This document shows positions 55,629-63,928 of a stretch of 64,000 bases of DNA, in pieces. Source of the stretch: an uncultured Eubacteriales bacterium (GTDB taxonomy: Bacteria; Bacillota; Clostridia; Oscillospirales; Oscillospiraceae). Under the pieces are notes generated by a model. It saw nothing but the letters and a program-made list of their open reading frames with translations. It searched no databases and was not told where the DNA came from. Position numbers and translations under genes: made by a program. Numbering within the stretch: position 1 is the first letter of the stretch; the number at the start of each line of letters is the position of its first letter. Location of the stretch: positions 6,935 through 70,934 of the forward strand of contig USGS01000002.1 of assembly GCA_900554275.1 (NCBI GenBank), read 5' to 3'.

Positions 55629-57014
55629 TTAGTCCTTCACGGGGTTGGACATATTGTAGAGGTCAATGGCCTCCTGAATGTCGGTGTAGCAGGTGTGCAG
55701 AACATCGGCCACGTTGGCGTTGGCATCGTTGGCCACCGTCTCCACGGCCTGCTTGTTGGCGGCTTCCATCTCGGAGGCGAAGCCAACGAACGGGTTGCGG
55801 GCGGAGTCATCGGAATTGGCCAGGCTCTCGTACACGGTGGACACGCCGGGGAACACGTTGGTCAGGTAGTTCTGATACACGTCGCTCTCATAGGCCACGC
55901 TGGAGGGTGCCAGATAGCCGGTGGAGGCGGCGAAGTCAGCGGCGTACTCAGCCTTGCTCATGAACTTGATGAACTCGTAAGCGCCCTGCATGGCCCACTT
56001 GTCGCCGTTGTCGCAGATGAAGATGCCGGTGCCGCCGGCGGGCTCGCCGGTGCGCTTGCCGTCAGCGGTGACGGAGGGCAGAGGCATGATGCCCAGCTCG
56101 AACTTGCCCTCGATGCTGGTGAGCAGCTTGGTGGTCATGGACACGACGCCCACGAACATGGCGCAGTCACCGGAGGCCATCTGGGGGATGATCTCGCTCT
56201 GATAGTTGGAGCCGTAGGGGATAGCCAGCTTGTTGGCGTACAGCTTCTGATAGAAGCTCAGCAGGTTGGTGACAGCGGTGTTGACGGTGCTGTCGGACTC
56301 GTACAGGCAGTTCTCCACGCGGCCCTCGTAGCCGTTGCCGGCGTCATAGAGCTTTACGCCCTCGCGGCCCAGCATGGCGTTGAAGTAGAAGCCGGAATCG
56401 TGGAAGCCGATGCCGTAGGTGCAGTGGCCGCCCTTGACCAGCGTCTCGCAGGCGTTGTAGATGTCGTCAACGGTCTTCAGGCTGGCGGGGTCGATGCCGG
56501 CTTCCTTCAGCAGGTCGGCATTGTAGTACACGCCGCCGTAGCTGTAGCCGTTGGGATAGCCGATCAGGTTGCCGTTACCGTCGGTGTAGGAGGCGCGCAG
56601 GGAGGCGTAGGTGGCGTCCAGCTCGGGCCAACCCTCGGTGTCGGCGTCAACAAACTGCTGCAGGGGGGCGCAGTAGTCGGCATCGGCGCAGATACCAACG
56701 CTCTGGACAGAGCTGTTGAACAGGGCGGGCAGGTCGGCCTGGGCGGTGGACTGCACCTTGGCCTTCAGCTCAGCAGCGCTGCCCTGATACTCAATGGTAA
56801 CGTGGTAGTCGCTCTGGCTGGCGTTGAAGGCGTCAATGGTCTTCTGAAGGTAGCTGATGTTCTTGTCGCCGTAGTTTGTCCACCACACGACCTCCACAGT
56901 GCCCTCGGGCTTCTGCTCGTCCTCGACCGGATCGGGCGTTTCGTCCTTCTTGCCGCAGGCAACCAGGGAAAGCGCCATCACCAGAGCCAGGATCAGGGAA
57001 AGAATCTTCTTCAT
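55629..57014 (-). CDS. ABC transporter substrate-binding lipoprotein (UgpB/sugar type)
   Basis: 461 residues. Lipobox LVAC with lipidated C20 after an N-terminal hydrophobic leader; the mature protein begins with acidic linker then VEVVWWTNYGDKN, the first strand of family 1 extracellular solute-binding proteins. Other UgpB/MalE-like segments are GYPNGYSYGGVYYNADLLKEAG and GGTGIFICDNGDK. It binds the substrate outside the membrane and delivers it to the two permeases encoded just upstream. Start at 57014 chosen for its spacing to AAGGAG; another ATG lies two codons upstream. Confidence 0.88.
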   Translation of the reverse strand: MKKILSLILALVMALSLVACGKKDETPDPVEDEQKPEGTVEVVWWTNYGDKNISYLQKTIDAFNASQSDYHVTIEYQGSAAELKAKVQSTAQADLPALFNSSVQSVGICADADYCAPLQQFVDADTEGWPELDATYASLRASYTDGNGNLIGYPNGYSYGGVYYNADLLKEAGIDPASLKTVDDIYNACETLVKGGHCTYGIGFHDSGFYFNAMLGREGVKLYDAGNGYEGRVENCLYESDSTVNTAVTNLLSFYQKLYANKLAIPYGSNYQSEIIPQMASGDCAMFVGVVSMTTKLLTSIEGKFELGIMPLPSVTADGKRTGEPAGGTGIFICDNGDKWAMQGAYEFIKFMSKAEYAADFAASTGYLAPSSVAYESDVYQNYLTNVFPGVSTVYESLANSDDSARNPFVGFASEMEAANKQAVETVANDANANVADVLHTCYTDIQEAIDLYNMSNPVKD

Positions 57015-57099
57015 GGTCATTCTCCTTTTCGTTTTTGTTTATATAAAGCGTGAGGTGCGCTTCATATACGGGATGTGGGGGATGCGCGCCGGGGGGGGA

Positions 57100-57936
57100 T
57101 CAGCCCTTGATGCCGCCGGCGGTCATGCCCTTGATGATATAGTCCTGCCCGAAGATGTACGCGATGACCGAGGGCAGGATGGCCACCATAGCGCCGGCCA
57201 GGATCTGACCGTAGCTGATAATATCGCCGGTGACCAGGAAGGAAATACCGATCTGAATGGTACGCATGGTGTCCTTGTTCGTCACCAGCAGCGGCCAGAA
57301 GTAGGCGTTGTAGATGTGGACGAACAGGTATACCGCCAGCGCGGAGATGGTGGGAATGGACAGCGGCGTGGCCACCCGGAACAGGAAGCCGATGTCGCCG
57401 CAGCCGTCCAGCACCGCGGCCTCCTTGAAATCCTTGGGCAGCTGCATATAGTACTGGCGCATCATGAAGATGGCCGTGCCGGAGATCATGGAGGTGATGA
57501 ACAGACCCGCGTAGGTGTTGATGAGGTGCAGGTTTTGGGCGGTGACGTAATTGGTGATGACCACCACCTCGCCGGGGACCATCATGGTCATGAGGATCAG
57601 CGTCCAAAGCTGCTTTTTCAGGGGGAAGTCAAAGTACACGAAGGCGTAGGCTGCCAGGCTGGAGAACACGATCTGTGCGCAGATGGCCACCACGCACACC
57701 ACGGCGGTGTTTTTCAGGTAGTGCAGCAGGGGGACCTTGCGGAACACCTCGATGTAGTTTTCGATGGTGGGGTTCTCCGTGATGAGACGCAGCGGCGCCG
57801 CGCCCAGCTGGGAGTCGGACTGGAAGGAGAAGAGCAGGCCGATGATCATGGGGGAGATGAACAGCAGACCGATCAGCACCTTCAGCGCATAGGAACCGCC
57901 GCCCCGCAGTTGACGTTTCTTTTTGCCGGTCATCAT
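57100..57936 (-). CDS. ABC sugar-type permease 2 (UgpE/MalG-like)
   Basis: 278 residues, six membrane helices. The EAA loop (FKEAAVLDGCGDIGFLFRVATPLSIPT, about residues 187-212), which contacts the ATPase, is well kept. Starts inside ATGATGA at the stop of permease 1. Carries the signature of the carbohydrate uptake transporter-1 group. No ATPase gene in this operon, so a shared MsmK/UgpC-type ATPase elsewhere must serve it. Confidence 0.9.
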   Translation of the reverse strand: MMTGKKKRQLRGGGSYALKVLIGLLFISPMIIGLLFSFQSDSQLGAAPLRLITENPTIENYIEVFRKVPLLHYLKNTAVVCVVAICAQIVFSSLAAYAFVYFDFPLKKQLWTLILMTMMVPGEVVVITNYVTAQNLHLINTYAGLFITSMISGTAIFMMRQYYMQLPKDFKEAAVLDGCGDIGFLFRVATPLSIPTISALAVYLFVHIYNAYFWPLLVTNKDTMRTIQIGISFLVTGDIISYGQILAGAMVAILPSVIAYIFGQDYIIKGMTAGGIKG

Positions 57937-58835
57937 TGATAATGCACCACCTTTTTCTCCAGCATGAACTGTATTCTTGTCAGGATGAAGATCATCAGGA
58001 ACAGGAAGATCGCCTGTACGCAGGCCGTTTCAAAGCGGCCGTGGCTGATGGCGTTCTCGTAAATGTAGTAGATCAGGGTCTTGGTGCTGTTGGACGGGCC
58101 GCCCTGGGTCAGCAGCTTGATTTGGGCGAAGCTCTTGAAGGAGCTGTTGATGTTCAGGAACAGCACGAAGAAGATCTGGGGGGAGGCGATGGGAATGATG
58201 ATATGGCGGATGCGCTGCAGCGGGCCTGCGCCGTCCAGCCAGGCGCTCTCCAGCAGGTCCTCCGGTACGTTGCGGAAGCCCACCAGCAGGAAGATGAAGC
58301 TGGTGCCGATGTGCATCCAGATGGTCATGCCGCACACCGCCCAAATGGCGTAGGACGAATCCGTGAGCCAGCCGATCTCCGTGCCCAGAATGTTGTTCAG
58401 CAGGCCGTTCTTCTGCCGGTAGATGAACAGGAAGATGGCGGCGGCGGGGGAGGAGGCGATGGCCATCGGCAGGGCGTACATGGTCTGATAGAGCTTGGAG
58501 AAGCGCACCTTCTTGGTGGCCAGCAGGGCGAAGATCATGGCGATGCCGAAGGTGAACACCAGGTTGATGGCGGCCATTTTCAGCGTGACGCCGATGATGT
58601 CCCAAAAGGCGTCCTTGGACAGCACGCGCTTCCAGTTGGCCAGGCCCACCCACTGAGAGAAGTTGCCGGTCTTGTCCGTCAGGGCGAAGGAGAGAACGAT
58701 CGTCCGGATAAAGGGGTAGATCGTGAACACGGCAAACAGCAGGATCGCCGGGGCGATGCAGAGGTAGGGGAACAGGAGCTTCGCCCGTTTCCGCCGGGCC
58801 AGCACCGGCTCTTGCACAACAGTTTTATTACCCAT
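57933..58835 (-). CDS. ABC sugar-type permease 1 (UgpA/MalF-like)
   Basis: 300 residues, six membrane helices after a basic cytosolic N-terminus (ARRKRAK). EAA loop: LLESAWLDGAGPLQRIRHIIIPIASPQIFF (about 202-232). The ATG at 58835 follows GGAAAGGAAGC; it overlaps the end of the isomerase gene by eight bases. Partner of the second permease and the binding lipoprotein. Confidence 0.9.
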   Translation of the reverse strand: MGNKTVVQEPVLARRKRAKLLFPYLCIAPAILLFAVFTIYPFIRTIVLSFALTDKTGNFSQWVGLANWKRVLSKDAFWDIIGVTLKMAAINLVFTFGIAMIFALLATKKVRFSKLYQTMYALPMAIASSPAAAIFLFIYRQKNGLLNNILGTEIGWLTDSSYAIWAVCGMTIWMHIGTSFIFLLVGFRNVPEDLLESAWLDGAGPLQRIRHIIIPIASPQIFFVLFLNINSSFKSFAQIKLLTQGGPSNSTKTLIYYIYENAISHGRFETACVQAIFLFLMIFILTRIQFMLEKKVVHYQ

Positions 58836-59694
58836 CTTGCTTCCTTTCCGGACACGCGGGCGGCGTGTCCTTTTCAGTTTGTGCCAGCGCCCGGTCCATA
58901 CGCGCCAGATCGGAGCGGAGCTGCTCTGCATTGACGTGAGGGCCGGATACATATTCCAGGATCAGGTCTGCGTCCGGGCTGTTTTCGGAGATGCAGCCCA
59001 GCAGCGCGTCCATCTGCTCCGGGGTATAGGCAAGTCCCGGTTCAAACATGGGGCGGTGCAGGTCTTTCCCGTAAACGGAGTTGTGCAGGTGGTATCCCCG
59101 CAGCCGCGTTCCCAGCCGCCGTACCACCTCGAAGAGATCCCAGCCGTTGGCCAGGGCATGGCCGGTGTCCAGCAGCGCGCCCACCTCATCGGGCAGCTGG
59201 TCGAACAGGGCGATCCACTGCTCCTGGTCGAACAGGACGTTGTGCCGGCCGGGGTAGCCCACGTTTTCCACCGTCAGGCGGACGCCCTCCCGGGCGGCCC
59301 GCTCCGCCACGGACAGAATGGCCAGCCGGGCGTTCGCCCGCATGGCCTCCGCCTGGGCGGGGTCAACGGCCTTTTCGTGGGTGTGCATCACCATGGAGGT
59401 GGCGTGGAACTCATGATACCAGCGGAAGGCACGGTCGAAGGCCGCGTCCATGATCCGGCGCTCCTCGCTGTCCGGCGCACCGCTGATCTCTACAAACGGG
59501 GCGTGGATCGTCACCGGGTACTGCTGGAAGCGGGGGATCTGGCGGTCCAGCCGCTCATTGAAGTCCGGCAGCTTGTCCCAGCTCGTCCCCAGCTCCACGC
59601 CGGCCACATAGGGGGAGACGCCCCGGCACAGGGACTCAAGAAGGTCGTAGTCCTCAAACCGCACGCAGAACGAGGACAGGTATACAGGCTTCAT
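58828..59694 (-). CDS. TIM-barrel sugar isomerase/epimerase-like protein
   Basis: 288 residues of the xylose-isomerase-like / AP endonuclease 2 superfamily. Metal-ligand candidates: IHAPF (His near 63), MHTHEKA, LTVENVGY (Glu near 143), LDTGHALANGW (Asp and His near 178-181), YHLHNS, LEYVSG (Glu near 252). Members isomerise or dehydrate sugars and cyclitols or cleave nucleic acids; with an uptake operon, sugar or polyol metabolism is more likely. Overlaps permease 1 by eight bases. Confidence 0.78.
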   Translation of the reverse strand: MKPVYLSSFCVRFEDYDLLESLCRGVSPYVAGVELGTSWDKLPDFNERLDRQIPRFQQYPVTIHAPFVEISGAPDSEERRIMDAAFDRAFRWYHEFHATSMVMHTHEKAVDPAQAEAMRANARLAILSVAERAAREGVRLTVENVGYPGRHNVLFDQEQWIALFDQLPDEVGALLDTGHALANGWDLFEVVRRLGTRLRGYHLHNSVYGKDLHRPMFEPGLAYTPEQMDALLGCISENSPDADLILEYVSGPHVNAEQLRSDLARMDRALAQTEKDTPPACPERKQDG

Positions 59695-59709
59695 TCGGGC
59701 ATTACCTCC

Positions 59710-60843
59710 TTAAAACAGCAGCGGGTAGGGGCAGGGCGGCGTGAACAGGTACAGGGAACGGTATGCGCCGCAGCCCTCCGCAGCCGTATAGCCAAAACGT
59801 GATGCGAGACGCTCCACGTCCGGTGAGCCGTGGGCGGGAAGCAGGGCAGTGTCTACGATCCGGGTGTAGCGGAGCTGGTGTACCGCGTAGCCGTACAGCT
59901 GCTCGCAGAAGCCGCGCTCCTGCAGCTCGGGGATGACATAGATCTGACGGATCAGGGCACAGCCAGCCGGCAGGCTGTCCTCCAGCTCCATGCGGACAAA
60001 GCCGCAGGGCCTGCCGTGGAGATAGCCGATGGCGAGAAAGTCCGGGTGCTGCCGAAGCAGCGCTTCCGTCTCCCGCAGCCACTGAGGACCGTCGAAGGCG
60101 ACGCCCCGCTGTGCGGCCTCCTGGGAGGCCAGCTCCAGCAGCACATCCGCCTGCTCCGGCAGGCGGGCGGGGTACACCGCCACATTGAAGTCCGCAGGGG
60201 GGACACCGATATGCTCCTGACGCAGCTCCGGGGGCAGGTGGGACACGTCGTTCCGGTACGCCACCCGGATCGTGCCGTCCGCGCCGAAATGCAGAAGGGA
60301 GACGGAGGTGTTCTCGCCGTGGCCCATCTCCTTCATCTCGGTCATGGGCTTTTGCAGCATCAGGCACTGGGCGGCCTTGATGGCGCAGGAGTGGGAGGCG
60401 GCCACGGCCACGCCGTCCGGTCCGATCTCACGGGCGATGGCCCGCAGACCGCAGAGCAGACGCTCGCCTACCTCCTGAAAGCTGCTGCAGCCGGGGGTGG
60501 CCAGATCCCAGGGCGTTTGCCGCCAGCGGCGGTAGGCCTCGGGGTATTCCGCCATGATGTTGCCCCAGGCGGTGTCCTCCCAGACACCGGCGGCAATCTC
60601 CCGCAGAGCCAGGCTGACCCGCAGGCGCAGGCCGCGCTCCTCTGCCAGCGGCAGGGCCGTTTGGATGGCGCGGAAGGCGTCGCTGCTGTAGACGGCATCG
60701 ATATGCACGCCCTCGAAACGGCGGCGCAAGCATTCGCACTGCGCGTAGCCCCGGGCGGTGACAAGCGCCTCGGCGTTGGCCTGCATACGGCGGGTCACGT
60801 TGCCCTCCGCTTCACAGTGCCGCACCAGATATATCTTCGCCAT
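59710..60843 (-). CDS. Histidine phosphatase-GNAT fusion, second copy
   Basis: 377 residues. Residues 1-205: histidine phosphatase with H9 in LVRHCEAEGN, REIAAGVWEDTAW, and VAASHSCAIK as the second His motif. Residues about 255-370: GNAT-like domain with FLAIGYLHGRPCGFVRME, LIRQIYVIPELQERGFCEQLYG and a SRFGYTAAEGCG end. Same two-domain order as the protein at 25547-26593 but only moderately similar, so it is a paralogue with another partner set. First gene of the LacI-controlled operon; start after GAGGAGGCGC. Confidence 0.75.
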   Translation of the reverse strand: MAKIYLVRHCEAEGNVTRRMQANAEALVTARGYAQCECLRRRFEGVHIDAVYSSDAFRAIQTALPLAEERGLRLRVSLALREIAAGVWEDTAWGNIMAEYPEAYRRWRQTPWDLATPGCSSFQEVGERLLCGLRAIAREIGPDGVAVAASHSCAIKAAQCLMLQKPMTEMKEMGHGENTSVSLLHFGADGTIRVAYRNDVSHLPPELRQEHIGVPPADFNVAVYPARLPEQADVLLELASQEAAQRGVAFDGPQWLRETEALLRQHPDFLAIGYLHGRPCGFVRMELEDSLPAGCALIRQIYVIPELQERGFCEQLYGYAVHQLRYTRIVDTALLPAHGSPDVERLASRFGYTAAEGCGAYRSLYLFTPPCPYPLLF

Positions 60844-60865
60844 CTGCGCCTCCTCATCGGTTATA

Positions 60866-60895
60866 ATATTACTAATAAATTATGGAAAATTTCAA
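60866..60895 (-). promoter_or_regulatory. Promoter of the ABC operon with overlapping palindrome
   Basis: On the minus strand TTGAAA, 18 bases, TAATAT. The -10 box overlaps the palindrome TATTACTAATA (60867-60877), a candidate LacI-family operator. Confidence 0.5.
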
Positions 60896-61061
60896 TGAAT
60901 GAGATGTCTTGATGCAAGGTGAGTGTACCGCATTTTGTGGGGGAAGTCAATATAATTTTCACATATATCGCGGAAATTCTCGTCATTATTTTGACGAATA
61001 GGTGATTTGCACAAGGAGCGGGCAGGGGATTTGTGGAAAATATGCAAACGGTCCGCGTGCA

Positions 61062-61080
61062 AAATATTAGTAAAATATTT
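61062..61080. promoter_or_regulatory. Candidate second LacI-family operator
   Basis: AAATATTAGTAAAATATTT, with perfect 7-base arms AAATATT/AATATTT. It shares the TTACTAATA half (inverted) with the site at 60867, about 195 bases away, a distance allowing loop repression. Confidence 0.4.
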
Positions 61081-61128
61081 GAGAAGTTTTTTATTGCTGA
61101 GAGATTTTCCTGATTATAAAATGAATGC

Positions 61129-61157
61129 TTTACCGAACCTGTGTTTTGTGGTACAAT
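61129..61157 (+). promoter_or_regulatory. Promoter of the LacI-type regulator
   Basis: TTTACC, 17 bases, TACAAT, 97 bases before the start codon. Confidence 0.55.
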
Positions 61158-61253
61158 ATCAAAGCGGGCTGTTATGCCGGACAGCCGATTTTTCGGCCTA
61201 AGAGACACGGATGACCGGGAAAACGGCAATTCTGTCACACAATAGGAGGGGCT

Positions 61254-62327
61254 ATGCGCAGAAAAGGAACGACGATGCAGGACGTTGCGAAGGTCGCCGG
61301 GGTGTCCCAGTCCACGGTGTCCATGATCCTCAATGGCAAATCCTCCGGTTTTCCCCATACCACCGTGGAGAATGTGCTGGCCGCGGCGGCAGCGCTGCAG
61401 TATAATTTTCGCGGCGCGGTCACGCCCGCCGGCGACACGGTGCTGGTCATCGCCACCCAGCTGACCAACCCCTTTTACACCGCCATCATCCAGGAGATGG
61501 ACCGGTTCGCGGCCAAGCACAATATCCGGGTGACCGCCGCGTGTACGTACCACGATCCGGCGCTGGAGAGCGCCTATCTGTCCACGGCCATCAAGCGCCA
61601 CTATATGGGCGTGGTGTTTCTCTATCCGCCGGACAACCAGGAGCTGTATGTGACCCGCGGCACGCAGATCCCCATCGTGACCGTGTGCGACCGGCGCAGC
61701 AGGCAGGGCGACATCGTGGAGCTGAACAACTTTGAGGCCGGTGCGTTGGCGGCGGAGCACCTATTGCAGCTGGGCCACACCAATATCGCCATCCTGACCC
61801 ATTCGTCGGACCGGTCCAACACGCCCCGGGCCGAGCGCGTGGCGGGGGCGCTGTCCAAGATCACGCCGGTGCTCAGCCAGGATCACCTGCTGATGCTGAC
61901 CAGCAACAGCGCCCGCAGTGGGTATCTGGAGGAGACGGCGTTCCACTACCATGTGGGCTATTCCATGGCCCAGAATAAGAAGATATTTCAGAACGACATC
62001 ACCGGGCTGATCTGCGTCAACGACCTGATGGCCTACGGTGTTATGGACGCGCTGATCGCCAAGGGCTACCGTATCCCGGAGGATTTTTCCGTCATCGGGT
62101 CGGATAATCTGCTGTTCTCCGGTATGTCCCGGGTGTCGCTGACCTCCATCGAGCATCACACGGACATTCTGGCCCAGTCGGCGCTGACGACGCTGCTGAA
62201 CCGGACACGGATGCTGGAGGACAATCAGGTGTCCTCCGCCGCCGCGCGGTTTCAGGTGAAGTGCCAGCCGTCGCTGGTGGTGCGGAGTTCCACCGGCGTG
62301 GCCCGAAGCGGGCCGCTGCAGCGGTGA
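61254..62327 (+). CDS. LacI-family transcriptional regulator
   Basis: 357 residues. N-terminal helix-turn-helix TMQDVAKVAGVSQSTVSMILNGK (about 7-29), hinge region about 50-60, then a periplasmic-binding-protein-like effector domain with NPFYTAIIQEMD, CDRRSRQGDIVELNNFEAGALAAEHLLQLGH and GSDNLLFSGMSRVSLTSIEHH. Divergent from the ABC operon, which it presumably represses until the substrate or a metabolite binds. ATG follows ATAGGAGGGGCT. Own terminator downstream. Confidence 0.9.
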   Translation: MRRKGTTMQDVAKVAGVSQSTVSMILNGKSSGFPHTTVENVLAAAAALQYNFRGAVTPAGDTVLVIATQLTNPFYTAIIQEMDRFAAKHNIRVTAACTYHDPALESAYLSTAIKRHYMGVVFLYPPDNQELYVTRGTQIPIVTVCDRRSRQGDIVELNNFEAGALAAEHLLQLGHTNIAILTHSSDRSNTPRAERVAGALSKITPVLSQDHLLMLTSNSARSGYLEETAFHYHVGYSMAQNKKIFQNDITGLICVNDLMAYGVMDALIAKGYRIPEDFSVIGSDNLLFSGMSRVSLTSIEHHTDILAQSALTTLLNRTRMLEDNQVSSAAARFQVKCQPSLVVRSSTGVARSGPLQR

Positions 62328-62360
62328 CGGAGGGAGCATACTGCGGAGTGTAAAAAAGAA

Positions 62361-62390
62361 GAGCGTCCCGGCAGAAATGCCGGGACGCTC
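62361..62390. terminator. Terminator between lacI-type gene and pepT
   Basis: GAGCGTCCCGGCA/TGCCGGGACGCTC, perfect 13-bp stem with GAAA tetraloop between convergent genes, followed by ATATTCTTT. Confidence 0.75.
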
Positions 62391-62421
62391 ATATTCTTTG
62401 CGCAGATATTTTATTTACATA

Positions 62422-63648
62422 TCATATATCTTCGCTGTATGCTTTCACGATGCCTGTCAGAATATCCACCACAAGGTCCATTTCCTCCGCCACCGCGTAC
62501 TCATACGGGCCGTGGAAGGCGTAGCCGCCGGTGCCCAGATTGGGGCACGGCAGTCCGCGGAAGGACAGCTGTGCGCCGTCCGTGCCGCCGCGAACGGGGT
62601 TGGAGACGGGGACGCAGCCTGCGCTCTGGATGGCCTTCCGGGCGTTGGACAGTACCTGGGGGTACTGCTGGATGACCTCCGCCATGTTGCGGTATTGATC
62701 CTGTACCGTCAGCGCGGCTGTCCCTGCGCCGTATTTGGCGTTGATGGCCGCTTCGATGTCCGCCATGCGCTGCTTGCGCTGGACAAAACGGTCGGCGTCG
62801 TGGTCGCGGATGATATAGTCCAGCGCGGCGGAGGCTACTGTGCCCTCTATCTGCAGCAGGTGGTAAAAGCCCTGGCGGCCCTCCGTGTCGCGAGGCGTCT
62901 CGCTTTGCGGCAGCATACCGTTGATCTCTGCCGCCACCAGCGCGGCGTTGATCATGGTGTCCTTGCCCTCTCCCGGATGGACGGACACACCGCGGATCTG
63001 CCATTTGGCCCGGGCGGCATGAAAGGTCTCGTACTCGATCTCGTTGGGTGCAGAGCCGTCCACGGTGTAGGCCAGCTCCGCGCCGAAGCGATCCAGGTCC
63101 AGCAGGGCCGCGCCGTGGCCGATCTCCTCGTCCGGCGTGAAGCAGACGCAGATCGCGCCGTGGGGCGTGTCTCCGGCAAGAACCCGCTGGCACATGGTCA
63201 TGATCTCCGCAACGCCCGCCTTGTCGTCCGCGCCCAGCACCGTTGTGCCGTCGGTGGTGATCAGGGTCTTGCCCTTCAGGGTGGTCAGATGGGGGAAGCT
63301 CTCCGGCGTGAGCTGCAGGCCGCTGCTGCCCAGGGGGATGCTGCCGCCGTCATAGCTTTCGATGACCTGGGGCTTGGCCGCGCCGTGGCAGGCGTCCGTG
63401 CTGGTGTCCAGATGGGCGATAAATCCCACGCGGCAGCGGGTCTCATACCCAGAGGAGGCGGGGATCTTGCCGTAGACATAGGCGTGCTCGTCTACGTAGA
63501 CGTCCGACACGCCCAATTCGCGGAGCTCCTCCGCCAGCTTGTCCGCCAGCACGATCTGCCCCGGCGAGGACGGCGTTACCTCGGATGTCTCGTCGCTGCC
63601 TGTGTCGATGGCCGCGTACCGCAGCAGCCGCTCATAAGCTCTTGTCAT
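62422..63648 (-). CDS. pepT: Peptidase T (M20 tripeptidase)
   Basis: 408 residues, PepT length. Zinc site residues are in FIAHLDTS (His-Asp near 76-80), LGADDKAG (near 135-142) and FTPDEEIGHG (Glu-Glu near 170). The VDGSAPNEIEYETFHAA and NPVRGGTDGAQLSFRGLPCPNLGTGG motifs are specific for PepT, which removes the N-terminal residue from tripeptides in the cytoplasm. Start ATG at 63648 after GGAGGACAAAAC. Single gene. Confidence 0.93.
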   Translation of the reverse strand: MTRAYERLLRYAAIDTGSDETSEVTPSSPGQIVLADKLAEELRELGVSDVYVDEHAYVYGKIPASSGYETRCRVGFIAHLDTSTDACHGAAKPQVIESYDGGSIPLGSSGLQLTPESFPHLTTLKGKTLITTDGTTVLGADDKAGVAEIMTMCQRVLAGDTPHGAICVCFTPDEEIGHGAALLDLDRFGAELAYTVDGSAPNEIEYETFHAARAKWQIRGVSVHPGEGKDTMINAALVAAEINGMLPQSETPRDTEGRQGFYHLLQIEGTVASAALDYIIRDHDADRFVQRKQRMADIEAAINAKYGAGTAALTVQDQYRNMAEVIQQYPQVLSNARKAIQSAGCVPVSNPVRGGTDGAQLSFRGLPCPNLGTGGYAFHGPYEYAVAEEMDLVVDILTGIVKAYSEDI

Positions 63649-63862
63649 GTTTTGTCCTCCTTGCTCCATTCGGATATACCCTCACAGATTTCTGCCGGGA
63701 ACATGGCTGCTCCGGCTGCATGATCATATACTCCATATTATAGTGTGCCGCGCGTATTTTTGCAAGCGGGCATGAAATAGTAAAGCGGCCCGAATGAGGT
63801 GTGAGGGGGAAACCTTTGACAGGTTCCCCCCACTCGCGTTCAATCACCCGCCCGCAGGCAAC

Positions 63863-63883
63863 CACTTTTGCGTAGCAAAAGTG
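63863..63883. other. Short hairpin in the spacer before tRNA-Gly
   Basis: CACTTTTGC/GCAAAAGTG with a GTA loop. Nothing else is recognisable between 63649 and 63890. Confidence 0.35.
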
Positions 63884-63890
63884 CTGCTCC

Positions 63891-63928
63891 AAAAAAGAAA
63901 GACACCCATGTGGGTGTCTTTCTTTTTT
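63891..63928 (-). terminator. Terminator of tRNA-Gly
   Basis: Perfect 17-bp stem (AAAAAAGAAAGACACCC and complement) with ATGT loop, immediately after the tRNA 3' CCA. Confidence 0.85.

Larger units (their letters stand above)
60844..61253. other. Divergent control region of the ABC operon and lacI-type gene
   Basis: No gene. It carries the promoters and operator candidates listed separately and is strongly A/T-rich compared with its neighbours. Confidence 0.7.

Noticed and set aside
63632..63892. Short minus-strand reading frame upstream of pepT
   Set aside because: No ribosome site, no recognisable domain, and it includes the spacer hairpin before tRNA-Gly.
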